Positions 31,642-40,714 are shown, numbered from the stretch's first letter. The stretch: DNA of 64,000 nucleotides from Azospirillum cavernae (GCF_003590795.1 NZ_QYUL01000004.1:62001-126000), one strand, 5' to 3'. A program made the numbers and translations. The notes: generated by a model from the sequence alone, not told the origin.

Positions 31642-32978
31642 TGGGCGCGTTGGAACTGGGTCTGATGTATGGCGCCGCGACCTTCGGCGTGCTGTTTTCC
31701 GGGATTCCCATCGCCTTCGCCCTGGGGCTGGTGGCGACGCTGTTCATGATGATCTTCATGCCCGTCGCCGCGCTCGACACCGTGGCGCAGAATGTTTACG
31801 AGGAAATGGCCAGCATCACCCTGCTGACCATCCCGCTGTTCATTCTGAAGGGCGCGGCCATCGGCAAATCGCGGGCGGGCGCCGATCTCTATTCGGCCTT
31901 GCACGCCTGGCTGCACAAGGTGCCGGGCGGTTTGGGCGTCGCCAACGTGTTCGCCTGCGGCCTGTTCGCCGCCATGGCGGGATCCAGCCCGGCCACCTGC
32001 TCGGCCATCGGCAGCGCGGGCATCCCGGAGATGCGGCGGCGCGGCTATTCCGGCGGCTTCGCGGCGGGCATCATCGCGGCGGGCGGCACGCTGGGCATAC
32101 TGCTGCCGCCCTCGATCACCATGATCCTCTACGCCGTGGCGGCGGAGCAATCGCTCGGGCGGCTGTTCCTGGCGGGCATCGGGCCGGGCCTGCTGATGGT
32201 CGTGCTGTTCGCCATCTACGCCGTGGCCCGCTTCCGCAAGGAAAAGCGGATGGCGTTGAGCGAGGGCCGGTTGGACTCGCCGCTGCTGAAGGAAGAGAAT
32301 TTCACCACGCGGGAAAAGCTGTCGTCGCTGCCGCGCGTGCTGCCCTTCGTCATTCTGCTGACCGGCGTGATGGTGGCGCTCTATGGCGGTTTCGCCACGC
32401 CGTCGGAAACGGCGGGGCTGGGCGGGGTTCTGGCCCTGGCGCTGGTGGCGGTGGTCTATGGCGCGCATCGGTTGGACCAGTTCGGGCCGATGCTGACCTC
32501 CACCCTGCGGGAATCGACGATGCTGATGATGATCATCGGCATGTCGCTGCTCTATTCCTACGTCATGAGCTATCTGCACATCAGCCAGAGCGCGGCGGAG
32601 GCCATCGTCGCCCTGCATCTGTCGCGCTGGGTGCTGCTGGCCGCCATTCTGGTGATGGTGGTGGTGTTGGGCTTTTTCCTGCCGCCGGTGTCGATCATCC
32701 TGATGACCGCGCCGATCATCCTGCCGCCGCTGCGCGCCGCCGGGTTCGATCTGATCTGGTTCGGCGTCATCATGATGGTGGTGATGGAAATGGGGCTGAT
32801 TCACCCGCCGGTCGGGCTGAACATCTTCGTCATCAAAAACATCGCCCCCGACATCCCGCTGAAGGACGTCATTTGGGGTGTCATGCCCTTCGTCGGGTTG
32901 ATGATCCTGTGCGTGCTGCTGCTGTGCTTCTTTCCGGGAATCGCCACCGCGTTGCCGGGTTGGGTGTACGGGTCCTGA
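31641..32978 (+). CDS. matM: TRAP transporter large permease (DctM type)
   Basis: 445 residues, about 12 helices. The family motifs GLFAAMAGSSPATCSAIGS and GYSGGFAAGIIAAGGTLGIL-LPPS, and the late MGLIHPPVGLNIFVI, are all present. ATG 31641 overlaps the DctQ stop; an upstream frame to 31449 is a shadow. It is the substrate channel, sodium- or proton-driven in known members. An imperfect hairpin (about 33001-33020) follows. Confidence 0.9.
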   Translation: MGALELGLMYGAATFGVLFSGIPIAFALGLVATLFMMIFMPVAALDTVAQNVYEEMASITLLTIPLFILKGAAIGKSRAGADLYSALHAWLHKVPGGLGVANVFACGLFAAMAGSSPATCSAIGSAGIPEMRRRGYSGGFAAGIIAAGGTLGILLPPSITMILYAVAAEQSLGRLFLAGIGPGLLMVVLFAIYAVARFRKEKRMALSEGRLDSPLLKEENFTTREKLSSLPRVLPFVILLTGVMVALYGGFATPSETAGLGGVLALALVAVVYGAHRLDQFGPMLTSTLRESTMLMMIIGMSLLYSYVMSYLHISQSAAEAIVALHLSRWVLLAAILVMVVVLGFFLPPVSIILMTAPIILPPLRAAGFDLIWFGVIMMVVMEMGLIHPPVGLNIFVIKNIAPDIPLKDVIWGVMPFVGLMILCVLLLCFFPGIATALPGWVYGS

Positions 32979-33000
32979 CCGCCCGCTTCCCCGAAAAGAA

Positions 33001-33020
33001 GGTGGCTGAAAGCCGCCACC
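33001..33020 (+). terminator. Weak hairpin between transporter genes and hydrolase
   Basis: Arms GGTGGCT and AGCCGCCACC pair with a bulge around GAA. It may reduce read-through into the hydrolase gene. Confidence 0.3.
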
Positions 33021-33052
33021 GTTCAAGCCGACCTTGTTCAAGGAGCGCCATC

Positions 33053-34057
33053 GTGGCAACCCGTCTTTCCCCGCGCCGCCTCATCGCGGGCGCCGTCTTC
33101 ACCCTGGCCGCTTTCGGCGCGGCCTTCGCCCCCGCCGCCGCGCAGGAGCGCGCGGCCATCGCCAACCGCGTCGAGCTGCATTCCATCCCATCGCTGACCC
33201 TCAGCGACGGGCAATTCCTCACCGGGGACAGCGCTGGCGCGGTTCCCGTCACCGTGACCGGCGAGTTCCGCGTGGCACAAGGGGAGGGGCGGTTGCCGGT
33301 CGTCGTGCTGATGCACGGCTCCGGCGGCATCGGGCCGAACATCGAAATGTGGGCGCGGCTGTTGAACGCGCAGGGCGTGTCCACCTTCGCGATCGATGGC
33401 TTCACCGGGCGGGGTCTGGTCTCCACCTCCGCCGATCAGGCCAAGCTTGGCCGTCTCAACCTCATCCTCGACATCTACCGCTCACTGGAGATTTTGGCCA
33501 AACACCCGCGCGTCGATCCGCAGCGCGTCGTGCTGATGGGCTTCTCGCGCGGCGGGCAGGCCGCCTTCTACGCGTCGCTCGCCCGTTTCCACGCCCTGTG
33601 GAACCGTTCGGGGGCGGAGTTCGCGGGTTACATCCCCTTCTACCCGGATTGCGCCACCCGTTACATCGACGATCTCAAGCCGGTGGCGCGTCCGATCCAC
33701 CTCATTCATGGGGCGGCGGACGATTACAACCCGCTGCGGACCTGCGCCGCCCAGGTGGAGCGTTTGCAAAAGGCCGGGGCCGCCGTCACCCTGACCAGCT
33801 ACCCCGACGCCCATCACGGCTTCGACTCGCCGTTGAGCGACGGCCCAATGGTGGCGGCCACCGCGCAAACGGTGCGGGATTGCAGCATCGAAGAGCGCGC
33901 GCCGGGGCAGTTGATCAACGCCGCGACAAACGCCCCCTTCGCCTACACCGACGCCTGCGTCCAGAAAGGCCCGCAGGTCGGCGGCAACCCGGAGGCCCGC
34001 GCGGCGGCGCAAAAGACCGTGGTTGACCTGATCCTGTCGCTTGTCAAAAAAGGCTGA
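33053..34057 (+). CDS. Exported dienelactone-hydrolase-like protein
   Basis: GTG 33053 with AAGGAG eight bases upstream, 334 residues. A signal peptide (SPRRLIAGAVFTLAAFGAAF, cleavage after AAAQ) leads to an alpha/beta-hydrolase: VVVLMHGSGGIGPN (oxyanion region), LMGFSRGGQAAFYAS (nucleophile elbow GFSRG with Ser), IHGAADDYNPLRTC (Asp) and DAHHGFD (His). It lies inside the mat cluster, yet malonate metabolism does not require it; an esterase that releases malonate or other acids outside the cytoplasm is conceivable. Confidence 0.8.
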   Translation: MATRLSPRRLIAGAVFTLAAFGAAFAPAAAQERAAIANRVELHSIPSLTLSDGQFLTGDSAGAVPVTVTGEFRVAQGEGRLPVVVLMHGSGGIGPNIEMWARLLNAQGVSTFAIDGFTGRGLVSTSADQAKLGRLNLILDIYRSLEILAKHPRVDPQRVVLMGFSRGGQAAFYASLARFHALWNRSGAEFAGYIPFYPDCATRYIDDLKPVARPIHLIHGAADDYNPLRTCAAQVERLQKAGAAVTLTSYPDAHHGFDSPLSDGPMVAATAQTVRDCSIEERAPGQLINAATNAPFAYTDACVQKGPQVGGNPEARAAAQKTVVDLILSLVKKG

Positions 34058-34108
34058 ATCGGCACGGGGAGGCGCCCATCTCCCCGCTTTGAAGGGAAAC
34101 GACCCATT

Positions 34109-35644
34109 ATGAGCGAGAATTTTTACGACATCGTCGCCGCGCGCTTTCCGGCCAACCCCGACGCGCCCTTTCTGGAACTGGCGTCGGGCGCGGTTCTCAG
34201 CTACGCCGATCTCGCCGCGACCAGCGCCCGCTACGCCCATCTGTTGAGTGAGCTTGGCGTGGTCAAGGGCGACCGGGTGGCCGTGCAGGTGGAGAAATCG
34301 GCGGAAGCCGTCTTTCTCTATCTGGCCTGCCTGCGCGTCGGCGCGGCCTATCTGCCGCTGAACACCGCCTACACCCGCGCCGAAGTCGCCTATTTCCTGA
34401 CCGACGCCGCGCCGCGCGTCTTCGTGTGCGCGCCCGCCGCCGCCGAAGGGCTGCGCGACACGGCGAGTGAGGCGGGCGTCGGCGCCGTTCTGACCCTGGG
34501 GGCCGCTGGCGAGGGCAGCCTGACCGACGGCGCCGCCGGGAAGCCGACCGATTTCGACACCGTGGTTTGCGCGTCGGGCGATCTGGCGGCGATCCTCTAC
34601 ACCTCGGGCACCACCGGGCGGTCGAAGGGGGCGATGCTGACGCACCGCAATCTGGCGTCCAACGCGGCGACGCTGCACCGCTTGTGGGGCTTCCAGCCCG
34701 ACGACGTGCTGCTGCACATGCTGCCGATCTTCCACACGCATGGCCTGTTCGTCGCCATCAACTGCGTGCTGATGAACGGCTCCTCCATGCTGTTCCAATC
34801 GAAATTCGACCCCGACGCGGTGTTCCGCCTGCTGCCGCGCGCCACCGTGATGATGGGGGTGCCGACCTTCTACACCCGCCTGCTGGCCGACGACCGCCTG
34901 ACCGGCGCAGCGACGGCGCACATGCGGCTGTTCATCTCCGGCTCCGCCCCGCTGCTGGCCGACACCCACCGGGAGTTTTTCGAGCGCACGGGCAAGCCGA
35001 TCCTGGAGCGCTACGGCATGACCGAAACCGGCATGCTGACCAGCAACCCGTTGAGCGGCGAGCGCATCCCCGGCACCGTCGGCTTTCCGCTGCCCGAGGT
35101 GTCCGTCCGCGTGGCCGACGAGAAGACCGGCGCGCCGATCACCGCCCCCGGCGCCATCGGCGTGATCGAGGTGAAGGGGCCGAACGTCTTCATCGGCTAT
35201 TGGCGGATGCCGGAAAAGACGGCGCAGGAGTTCCGCGCCGACGGCTATTTCATCACCGGCGACGTCGGCAAGATCGACGAGCGCGGCTATGTCCACATCA
35301 TCGGGCGGGCCAAGGATCTGGTGATCTCCGGCGGCTTCAACGTCTATCCCAAAGAGGTTGAGACGGTGATCGACGCCATCGAGGGCGTGGTCGAATCCGC
35401 CGTGATCGGCGTGCCGCACCCCGATTTTGGCGAGGCGGTGGTCGCCGTCGTCCTGCGCAAGCCAGGGGCCGACGCGCTGGACGAGGCGGCGGTGGCGCGC
35501 GCCTGCAAGGAGCAGCTCGCCAACTTCAAGGTGCCGAAGGCCGTCGTCTTCACCAACGAGCTGCCGCGCAACACCATGGGCAAGGTGCAAAAAAACCTAT
35601 TGCGCGACGCCCACAAGGACCATTTCGACAAGCGGGCGGCGTGA
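34109..35644 (+). CDS. matB: Malonyl-CoA synthetase
   Basis: 511 residues of the acyl-adenylate-forming family. The phosphate loop YTSGTTGRSKGAMLTH, the YGMTETGM motif, GDVGKIDERGYVHIIGRAKD, ISGGFNVYPKEVE and the catalytic PRNTMGKVQKN Lys are present. The LPIFHTHGLF segment and the SKFDPDAVF region match MatB rather than fatty-acid ligases. It makes malonyl-CoA from imported malonate for MatA. It lies 28 bp before matA. Confidence 0.9.
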   Translation: MSENFYDIVAARFPANPDAPFLELASGAVLSYADLAATSARYAHLLSELGVVKGDRVAVQVEKSAEAVFLYLACLRVGAAYLPLNTAYTRAEVAYFLTDAAPRVFVCAPAAAEGLRDTASEAGVGAVLTLGAAGEGSLTDGAAGKPTDFDTVVCASGDLAAILYTSGTTGRSKGAMLTHRNLASNAATLHRLWGFQPDDVLLHMLPIFHTHGLFVAINCVLMNGSSMLFQSKFDPDAVFRLLPRATVMMGVPTFYTRLLADDRLTGAATAHMRLFISGSAPLLADTHREFFERTGKPILERYGMTETGMLTSNPLSGERIPGTVGFPLPEVSVRVADEKTGAPITAPGAIGVIEVKGPNVFIGYWRMPEKTAQEFRADGYFITGDVGKIDERGYVHIIGRAKDLVISGGFNVYPKEVETVIDAIEGVVESAVIGVPHPDFGEAVVAVVLRKPGADALDEAAVARACKEQLANFKVPKAVVFTNELPRNTMGKVQKNLLRDAHKDHFDKRAA

Positions 35645-35672
35645 TCGGGCGCCGCCGCAACGGGGGAGCGGC

Positions 35673-37031
35673 ATGATGGATGGATCCTTTTTTGGCGATC
35701 TTCTGCAAACCATCGCCGACCGGGGGCGGGCGCTGGTCGGCCTGTCGCGCGGCGACGGCGCCGACAGTCCCCCGCAGGATCTGATCGGGTTGTGCGACGC
35801 CCTGCTGTCGGGGCGGGGCGAGGCGTCGGGCGTGGCCTTGGCGCAGGAGATCCTGACCCGCTACGCGGCGGCGGACGGGGTGGAGCGGCAACGCTTTCTG
35901 GCGGCCCTGGCCGAACGGTTCGGCCCTGACCGCAAACGGCTGGAGCAGGCCATCGCCGCCTGGACCGCCGATCCCGACGACCGCCGGGCGATTGACCTGC
36001 ACGTCGCCGCCGAACCCCGGCGGCAGGAGTTGATCCGCCGCCTGAATCTGGCGCCCGGCGGCACCCACAGTCTGGTGCGGATGCGCGAGGAGGCGTTGCG
36101 ACACGCCGCGTCGATTCCCGGCTTCGACGCGATGGACGCCGATTTCGCCCATCTCTTTTCCAGTTGGTTCAACCGGGGCTTTCTGGTTCTGCGGCGGATC
36201 GACTGGTCCACCCCGGCCAACATTCTGCACAAGATCATCCGGTACGAAGCGGTCCACGCCATCCATGATTGGGAGGATCTGCGCCGTCGCCTGGAGCCGC
36301 CGGACCGCCGATGCTTCGCCTTTTTTCACCCGCAACTGGTCGATGAGCCGCTGATTTTCGTGGAAATCGCGCTGACCGACGGCATCGCCTCGTCCATCGC
36401 GGAATTGTTGTCGGAAGACCGCAAGCCGATGCCGACAGCGAAGGCGACGACGGCGATCTTCTATTCCATTTCCAACTGCCAGGACGGCTTGCGGGGCATT
36501 TCCTTCGGCAATTTCCTGCTGAAACAGGTGGTGCAGGAGTTGAGCCGGGAGTTGCCCGGCCTGACCAACTTCGTCACCCTGTCGCCGGTGCCGGGCTTCG
36601 CCGGGTGGCTGGCCAAGGAACGCGCCAAAGAGGCTGGCATGCTGAGCGCGGAGGAAAAGACCCGGCTGACGGCGCTGGACAGCGACGGGTGGCATCGCGA
36701 CCCGGCGGTGGTGGATGCGATGTCCCCGCTGCTGCAAAGCGTCGCCGCCCGTTATTTCCTGAAGGCGCAGGGGGCCAACCGGCGGCCCGTCGATCCGGTG
36801 GCGCGCTTCCATCTGGGCAACGGCGCCCGGTTGGAGCGGATCAACCCGATGGCCGACCTGTCGGCCAAGGGGCTGAAGCAGTCCCACGGCGTGATGGTCA
36901 ATTATCTCTATGACCTGCGCCACATCGAACGGAATCACGAATCCTACGCCGAAGGCGGCAAGGTCTCAGCCTCCACCGCCCTGCACAAGCTGGTGAAGAG
37001 CGAAACCGGAACGGCGGTGGCCGTCGCCTGA
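35673..37031 (+). CDS. matA: Malonyl-CoA decarboxylase
   Basis: 452 residues; ATG 35673 follows GGGGGAG. The all-alpha N-terminal oligomerisation part is followed by the acetyltransferase-like catalytic domain with FFHPQLVDEPLIFVEIALTD, YSISNCQDGLRGISFGNFLL, TLSPVPGFAGWL and HLGNGARLERINPMADLSA, ending with SHGVMVNYLYDL. These are diagnostic for eukaryotic and rhizobial MCD. It turns malonyl-CoA to acetyl-CoA, completing malonate use as a carbon source. Confidence 0.95.
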   Translation: MMDGSFFGDLLQTIADRGRALVGLSRGDGADSPPQDLIGLCDALLSGRGEASGVALAQEILTRYAAADGVERQRFLAALAERFGPDRKRLEQAIAAWTADPDDRRAIDLHVAAEPRRQELIRRLNLAPGGTHSLVRMREEALRHAASIPGFDAMDADFAHLFSSWFNRGFLVLRRIDWSTPANILHKIIRYEAVHAIHDWEDLRRRLEPPDRRCFAFFHPQLVDEPLIFVEIALTDGIASSIAELLSEDRKPMPTAKATTAIFYSISNCQDGLRGISFGNFLLKQVVQELSRELPGLTNFVTLSPVPGFAGWLAKERAKEAGMLSAEEKTRLTALDSDGWHRDPAVVDAMSPLLQSVAARYFLKAQGANRRPVDPVARFHLGNGARLERINPMADLSAKGLKQSHGVMVNYLYDLRHIERNHESYAEGGKVSASTALHKLVKSETGTAVAVA

Positions 37032-37049
37032 GCCGGGCGGACCCAGCGC

Positions 37050-37092
37050 GGTACAGAAAAAAGCGTTACTGGTAACGCCATTGGTACAGAAA
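37050..37092. promoter_or_regulatory. Palindrome flanked by direct repeats before the ParA gene
   Basis: GCGTTAC-TG-GTAACGC is a perfect 16-bp palindrome (37063-37078). It is bracketed by two copies of GGTACAGAAA (37050-37059 and 37083-37092). A third copy lies within the ParA gene (37259-37268). The set is 19 bp after matA and 108 bp before the ParA start. It could be a centromere-like or autoregulatory site. Confidence 0.45.
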
Positions 37093-37199
37093 TGCCCGGC
37101 GCGCGGAGAAAAACTTCGTGCGGCGGGCGTCCTTTTGGTCTTCCGGCCCCCCCGGCAATCGGCTAAAAGAACGGTGCAACGCCGTTTTAGGGGGATTCG

Positions 37200-37916
37200 A
37201 TGGCCAACCCGACCGCCGTGGCCGCGACCAAGCGCCAAAAGCCGCGCGCCGAAAAGCCGGTACAGAAACCAGCCTCGACCGGCGCCCGCTGGGTGGTGTA
37301 CAGCGCGCCGAAGGGCGGGGTCGGCAAAACGACAAGCTGCAAGAACACCGCCGTGGCGGCGGCGCGCGACGGCATGCGGGTGGCGACGCTGGATTTCGAT
37401 CCGCAGCGCACGCTCAGCCAATGGCATGATTTGCGCCGCCCGCACGACGTCGCCCGCGTCGATCATTACGAAGGCTCGTTGGACGATGTGGAGGCCGCCT
37501 TGGCCCGCATCGACGCCAGCGTCTATGACGTGGTGTTCATCGACACGCCGCCCTCGGTCGAGCTGTTTCCCGAAAGCGTCAAGATTCTGCTGCGCCGGGC
37601 CGATCTGGTGCTGGTGCCGACCGGCGTCGGGCGGTTCGACAAGATGAGCGTCATTCCCTGGATGGGTTTCCTGCGCGAGTATGGCCGCCCGGCGGCCTTT
37701 CTGCTGAACCGGGTGAAACGGCGCTCGGTCAGCCTGCGCGAAGCCAAGCTGGAGTTGGGCCGGGTCGGGCGTCTGGTGCCGCACGAGGTGCCGGACATCG
37801 AGGACATGCACCGGGTCGACGACATCGGCTGTTCCATCGTTGACGTCGGCACGGTCAACGGGGCCGACGAATGTCTGGGGGCCTGGTATTTCGTGCGGCA
37901 TGAGTTGGGGCTGTGA
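37200..37916 (+). CDS. ParA-family partition ATPase
   Basis: 238 residues: a basic Lys/Ala/Pro N-terminal tail (about 28 residues), then the deviant Walker A motif APKGGVGKTTSCKN, LDFDPQRTLSQWH, and Walker B YDVVFIDTPPS. It resembles the short plasmid/MinD-type ParA without an HTH domain. It lies behind a palindrome/direct-repeat region and is coupled to the next gene (overlap of GTG/TGA). A plasmid-like partition locus within a chromosome or chromid. Confidence 0.8.
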   Translation: MANPTAVAATKRQKPRAEKPVQKPASTGARWVVYSAPKGGVGKTTSCKNTAVAAARDGMRVATLDFDPQRTLSQWHDLRRPHDVARVDHYEGSLDDVEAALARIDASVYDVVFIDTPPSVELFPESVKILLRRADLVLVPTGVGRFDKMSVIPWMGFLREYGRPAAFLLNRVKRRSVSLREAKLELGRVGRLVPHEVPDIEDMHRVDDIGCSIVDVGTVNGADECLGAWYFVRHELGL

Positions 37917-37918
37917 GC

Positions 37919-38635
37919 ATGGCGAACGTCAAATCCTTCATCAAGAAAGCCGCCGCCGCGCCAAAGGCGCCGGCGTCCAGCACCGAAACGCCGCCGCGCC
38001 CGGCGCCCGCCGTCGTTCCGCAACGCTCACCCCTGCCGCCGTCAACCATTCCGCCGTCCAAGGGCGACCGGCGGGCGACGGACATCAGCGACGCGATTGT
38101 TCCCTGCCGGACCCGCGAGGAGTTCGCGCAGGAGATCCGCTATCACTGGAACCGCAGCCGCAAGGAATTCCTATCGATTGGCCGCTATCTGAACCGCGCC
38201 AAAGACACCTTGGCCCATGGCGAGTTCGAGGCGATGATCGTCAGCGACATGCCGTTTTCGGTGGAAACCGCCTACCGTTTCCGCGCGGTGGCCGAGGCCA
38301 TCGACAGCGGGCGCTTGGCGTTGGACATGCTGCCGGGGGCGGAAAGCGTCGCCTATCAGATCGTCACCATGAAGCCCGACGAGTTGGAACGGGCCAAGGC
38401 GGTCGGGTTGATCCGCCCGGACGTCACCCGTCGGCAACTGATCGACTTCAAACAATCGCTGCGCCCGGCCAAAACCGGCGCAGTCCCAGATCGGCGCAAG
38501 GCTCTGCTGGCGGATTACGCCCGCTGCAAGGCCAAGCTGGCCGAGATCCGCGCGGAGCTGCTGCGCGATCACGGCGTCGATCCCGAACGGGACAGCGGCG
38601 TCACCATCGACCTTGAGGCCGAGGACGTCGCGTAA
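37919..38635 (+). CDS. DUF3102-like partner of ParA, possible DNA-binding adaptor
   Basis: 238 residues from ATG 37919 (a GTG at 37913 is an alternative). The N-terminus is Ala/Pro-rich and disordered-like. Residues 60-125 (EEFAQEIRYHWNRSRKEFLS, GRYLNRAKDTLAHGEF, SVETAYRFRAVAEAI) match the DUF3102 pattern of a helical domain found in phages and plasmids. The C-terminus is helical and acidic. No ParB HTH or CTP-binding motif can be seen, so if this serves as the partner of ParA it is a different kind of adaptor. Confidence 0.6.
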   Translation: MANVKSFIKKAAAAPKAPASSTETPPRPAPAVVPQRSPLPPSTIPPSKGDRRATDISDAIVPCRTREEFAQEIRYHWNRSRKEFLSIGRYLNRAKDTLAHGEFEAMIVSDMPFSVETAYRFRAVAEAIDSGRLALDMLPGAESVAYQIVTMKPDELERAKAVGLIRPDVTRRQLIDFKQSLRPAKTGAVPDRRKALLADYARCKAKLAEIRAELLRDHGVDPERDSGVTIDLEAEDVA

Positions 38636-38799
38636 AGCGGACATGCCAAAAGACCGCTGTCCGATCATCCTCGCCGCGACGTCCCGGATCAAAGGGCACG
38701 CAGTCACGGCAAGGAATTGATCGGGCGGTCATCACAGCCGGAACGGAACGCTCAACGCGCCCGCCACGCGGTTTTTCAACGGATGGTCAGCCGCAAGGC

Positions 38800-39132
38800 T
38801 CAGTGCAGGGAACCCGTTCCGGCCAGATCGCTGCTCTGGAAGGAGGCCCCGGCCTGCGCCTGCGCCACGGCGCTGTCGGACGGGACCAGACCCAGCTTGC
38901 CACGGGCGAAGTTCAGGAAACCCAAGGCCTTGGCCTCGTCGCCCTGACCGGCGATGGACTGCGCCATGACGATGTAATTGTTGGCGAGGTCGCGGTCGCT
39001 GCGTTCGACCTGGGCCGACACGGTGGCGGCCTTGGTGTCGGCCAGCAGGCTGTCGAAGCTGGCGGCGAAGGCCGATCCCGACGTCAGAACGGCGAGCGAC
39101 AGGGCGGCGGCGGCGATGGTGCGAGCGAACAT
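38800..39132 (-). CDS. Small exported protein, paralogue A (110 aa)
   Basis: MFARTIAAAALSLAVLTSGS then AFAA: clear Sec signal peptide (cleavage near residue 23). The mature part (FDSLLADTKAAT, ERSDRDLANNYIVMAQSIAG, DEAKALGFLNFARGKLGL) is helical with a single TPR-like pair. It shares this order with the downstream neighbour at 39180 almost residue for residue, so the two arose by tandem duplication. Function unknown. The last 20 residues (AQAGASFQSSDLAGTGSLH) are unique to this copy. Confidence 0.7.
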   Translation of the reverse strand: MFARTIAAAALSLAVLTSGSAFAASFDSLLADTKAATVSAQVERSDRDLANNYIVMAQSIAGQGDEAKALGFLNFARGKLGLVPSDSAVAQAQAGASFQSSDLAGTGSLH

Positions 39133-39179
39133 GGTGATGGTCCTTTCAGAAAAACAAAATTCGATGGAGAAGGGTGGGG

Positions 39180-39467
39180 TTACTGGGCAGCCAGCCGCTC
39201 TTGACGGAGCAGGCCGAGCTTGCCGCGCGCGAAGGTCAGAAAATTGAGGGCCTTGGCCTCGTCGCCCTGCTTGGCCAATGATTCCGCCATGACGATGTAA
39301 GAGTTGGCGAGATCGCGGTCGCTCCGTTCGGCCTGAACGGCGGTGACGGTGAGGGCGGCGGCCTTGGTGTTGGCCAACAGGCTGTCGAAGTTGCTGCTGG
39401 CGAAAGCGGCGCCCGAAGCGAAAACGGCAAGCGACAGGGTGGCCGCTGTGAGCGTGCGAACGAACAT
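39180..39467 (-). CDS. Small exported protein, paralogue B (95 aa)
   Basis: Signal peptide (MFVRTLTAATLSLAVFASGA...AFA) then NFDSLLANTKAAALTVTAVQ, ERSDRDLANSYIVMAESLAK and DEAKALNFLTFARGKLGL, matching the 38800 gene. It is the first of the two on the minus strand and probably transcribed together with it (47-bp gap). No family name known. Confidence 0.7.
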   Translation of the reverse strand: MFVRTLTAATLSLAVFASGAAFASSNFDSLLANTKAAALTVTAVQAERSDRDLANSYIVMAESLAKQGDEAKALNFLTFARGKLGLLRQERLAAQ

Positions 39468-39773
39468 GATGTTTTCCTTTTTAACGCGGCGCCCCGATGG
39501 TGGGGCGGAGTTCTGTGCGCCGTCGGCTGTGCCTTGGCGGTGAAGACATAGTTAGTCGTTCATGGGGCGGGGATAAATCTGACTGTTGCGACAACTCTAT
39601 TCGCGTTCGCACAACAATCCCGAGGGAATAAACCCATCCATCCCCCGCGTTGACGCGCCGCGCCGCACGCCCCTATGATCCTTTAGGAACACAAACGCGC
39701 CGATGTTTGTTCCAATTCGCGCGCACGCACCTGCAACATCAGACCGTGAACCATCCGACAGGGAGCCTCCACC
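39468..39773. promoter_or_regulatory. Divergent intergenic region, no gene
   Basis: A 306-bp space between the minus-strand exported gene and the plus-strand SDR gene. It should carry promoters for both. AT-rich stretches occur around 39547-39605 (TAGTTAGTC, TGTTGCGACAACTC, a short dyad TTGC-GACAA region), but no coding frame or clear operator was identified. Confidence 0.35.
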
Positions 39774-40553
39774 ATGACCGAACAACGCTGGCCGACCGAC
39801 CTTCTGGGCCAGGATTTCACCGGCAAACGCGTGCTGGTGACGGGCAGCAGCCGGGGCATCGGCGCGGCGGTGGCGGGCGCCTTCGCCGAACTGGGCGCGC
39901 GGGTGGCGATCCACGGTCGCGATGAAACGGCGGTGGCCGCGTTGGCCAGCCGCATCGGTCGCGGCGTGGTCCCGCTGACCGGCGATTTCGCCGACCGGGC
40001 GCAGACGCGCGGCGTGGTGGAGCGGGCGGTGCAAACGCTCGGCGGGTTGGACATCCTCATCAACAACGCCGGAACCATGTTGGGCCGGGTGGCGTTGGCC
40101 GACATCGACGATGATTTCCTGCAACAGCAGTTCGACCTGAACGCCGCCTCCGCCCTGATCGCCAGCCGCGCCGCGCTGCCCGCCTTGATCGCGTCGCGCG
40201 GGGCCATCGTCAACACCGGCTCGATCTCCGGTCGGACCGGCGGCAGCCCCGGATCCTCGCTCTACAGCGCCGCCAAGGCGTTCCAGGCCAGCCTCGCCCG
40301 GTCGCTGGCGACGGAGTTGGCGCCGCACGGGATTCGGGTCAACGCCGTGTCCCCCGGCACCATCGCCACCGATTTCCACGACCGCTATTCCACCCCGGAC
40401 AAGCTGGCGCAAACGGCGGCGCGCATCCCGTTGAAACGGCTGGGAACGGCGGAGGATTGCGTCGGCGCCTATCTGTTCCTCGCCTCGAACCGGCTGGCCG
40501 GTTACATCACCGGGCAGGTGATCGAGGTGAATGGCGGGCAATTCTTCGGCTGA
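39774..40553 (+). CDS. SDR-family oxidoreductase
   Basis: 259 residues of the classical short-chain dehydrogenase fold: TGSSRGIGAAVA (NAD(P)-binding TGxxxGxG), NNAGT, and the active-site set with Ser (NTGSISGRTGG), Tyr (YSAAKAFQ: YxxxK). It ends with GYITGQVIEVNGG, typical of FabG-like members. Substrate cannot be told; the gene stands alone. An intergenic stem (40676-40714) follows. Confidence 0.85.
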   Translation: MTEQRWPTDLLGQDFTGKRVLVTGSSRGIGAAVAGAFAELGARVAIHGRDETAVAALASRIGRGVVPLTGDFADRAQTRGVVERAVQTLGGLDILINNAGTMLGRVALADIDDDFLQQQFDLNAASALIASRAALPALIASRGAIVNTGSISGRTGGSPGSSLYSAAKAFQASLARSLATELAPHGIRVNAVSPGTIATDFHDRYSTPDKLAQTAARIPLKRLGTAEDCVGAYLFLASNRLAGYITGQVIEVNGGQFFG

Positions 40554-40675
40554 ACGCGGGGCGGCGCTCGCTCGCAAGCGTGGGATTTCCATATGGCAAA
40601 ATGCTAATGGATCCGTTCCAAGACATGCAAATTGCCAAAGCCAATCCCACAGTCATTCTCAAAATGCGACAAACA

Positions 40676-40714
40676 GCCGGGCGAAATCGGCATTTCCGCC
40701 AATTTTCGCCCGGC
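40676..40714 (+). terminator. Long inverted repeat between SDR and chemoreceptor genes
   Basis: Arms GCCGGGCGAAA (40676-40686) and TTTCGCCCGGC (40704-40714), eleven perfect pairs around a 17-base loop. It may end the SDR transcript; no U-tract follows. Confidence 0.45.

Noticed and set aside
33482..35590. 702-residue minus-strand frame across the hydrolase and matB
   Set aside because: His/Gly/Arg-rich shadow; crosses two well-supported genes and an intergenic gap.
37200..38635. Evidence of a plasmid replication origin at the ParA locus
   Set aside because: No Rep gene, iteron series or DnaA-box cluster was seen; only one palindrome and three short direct repeats.
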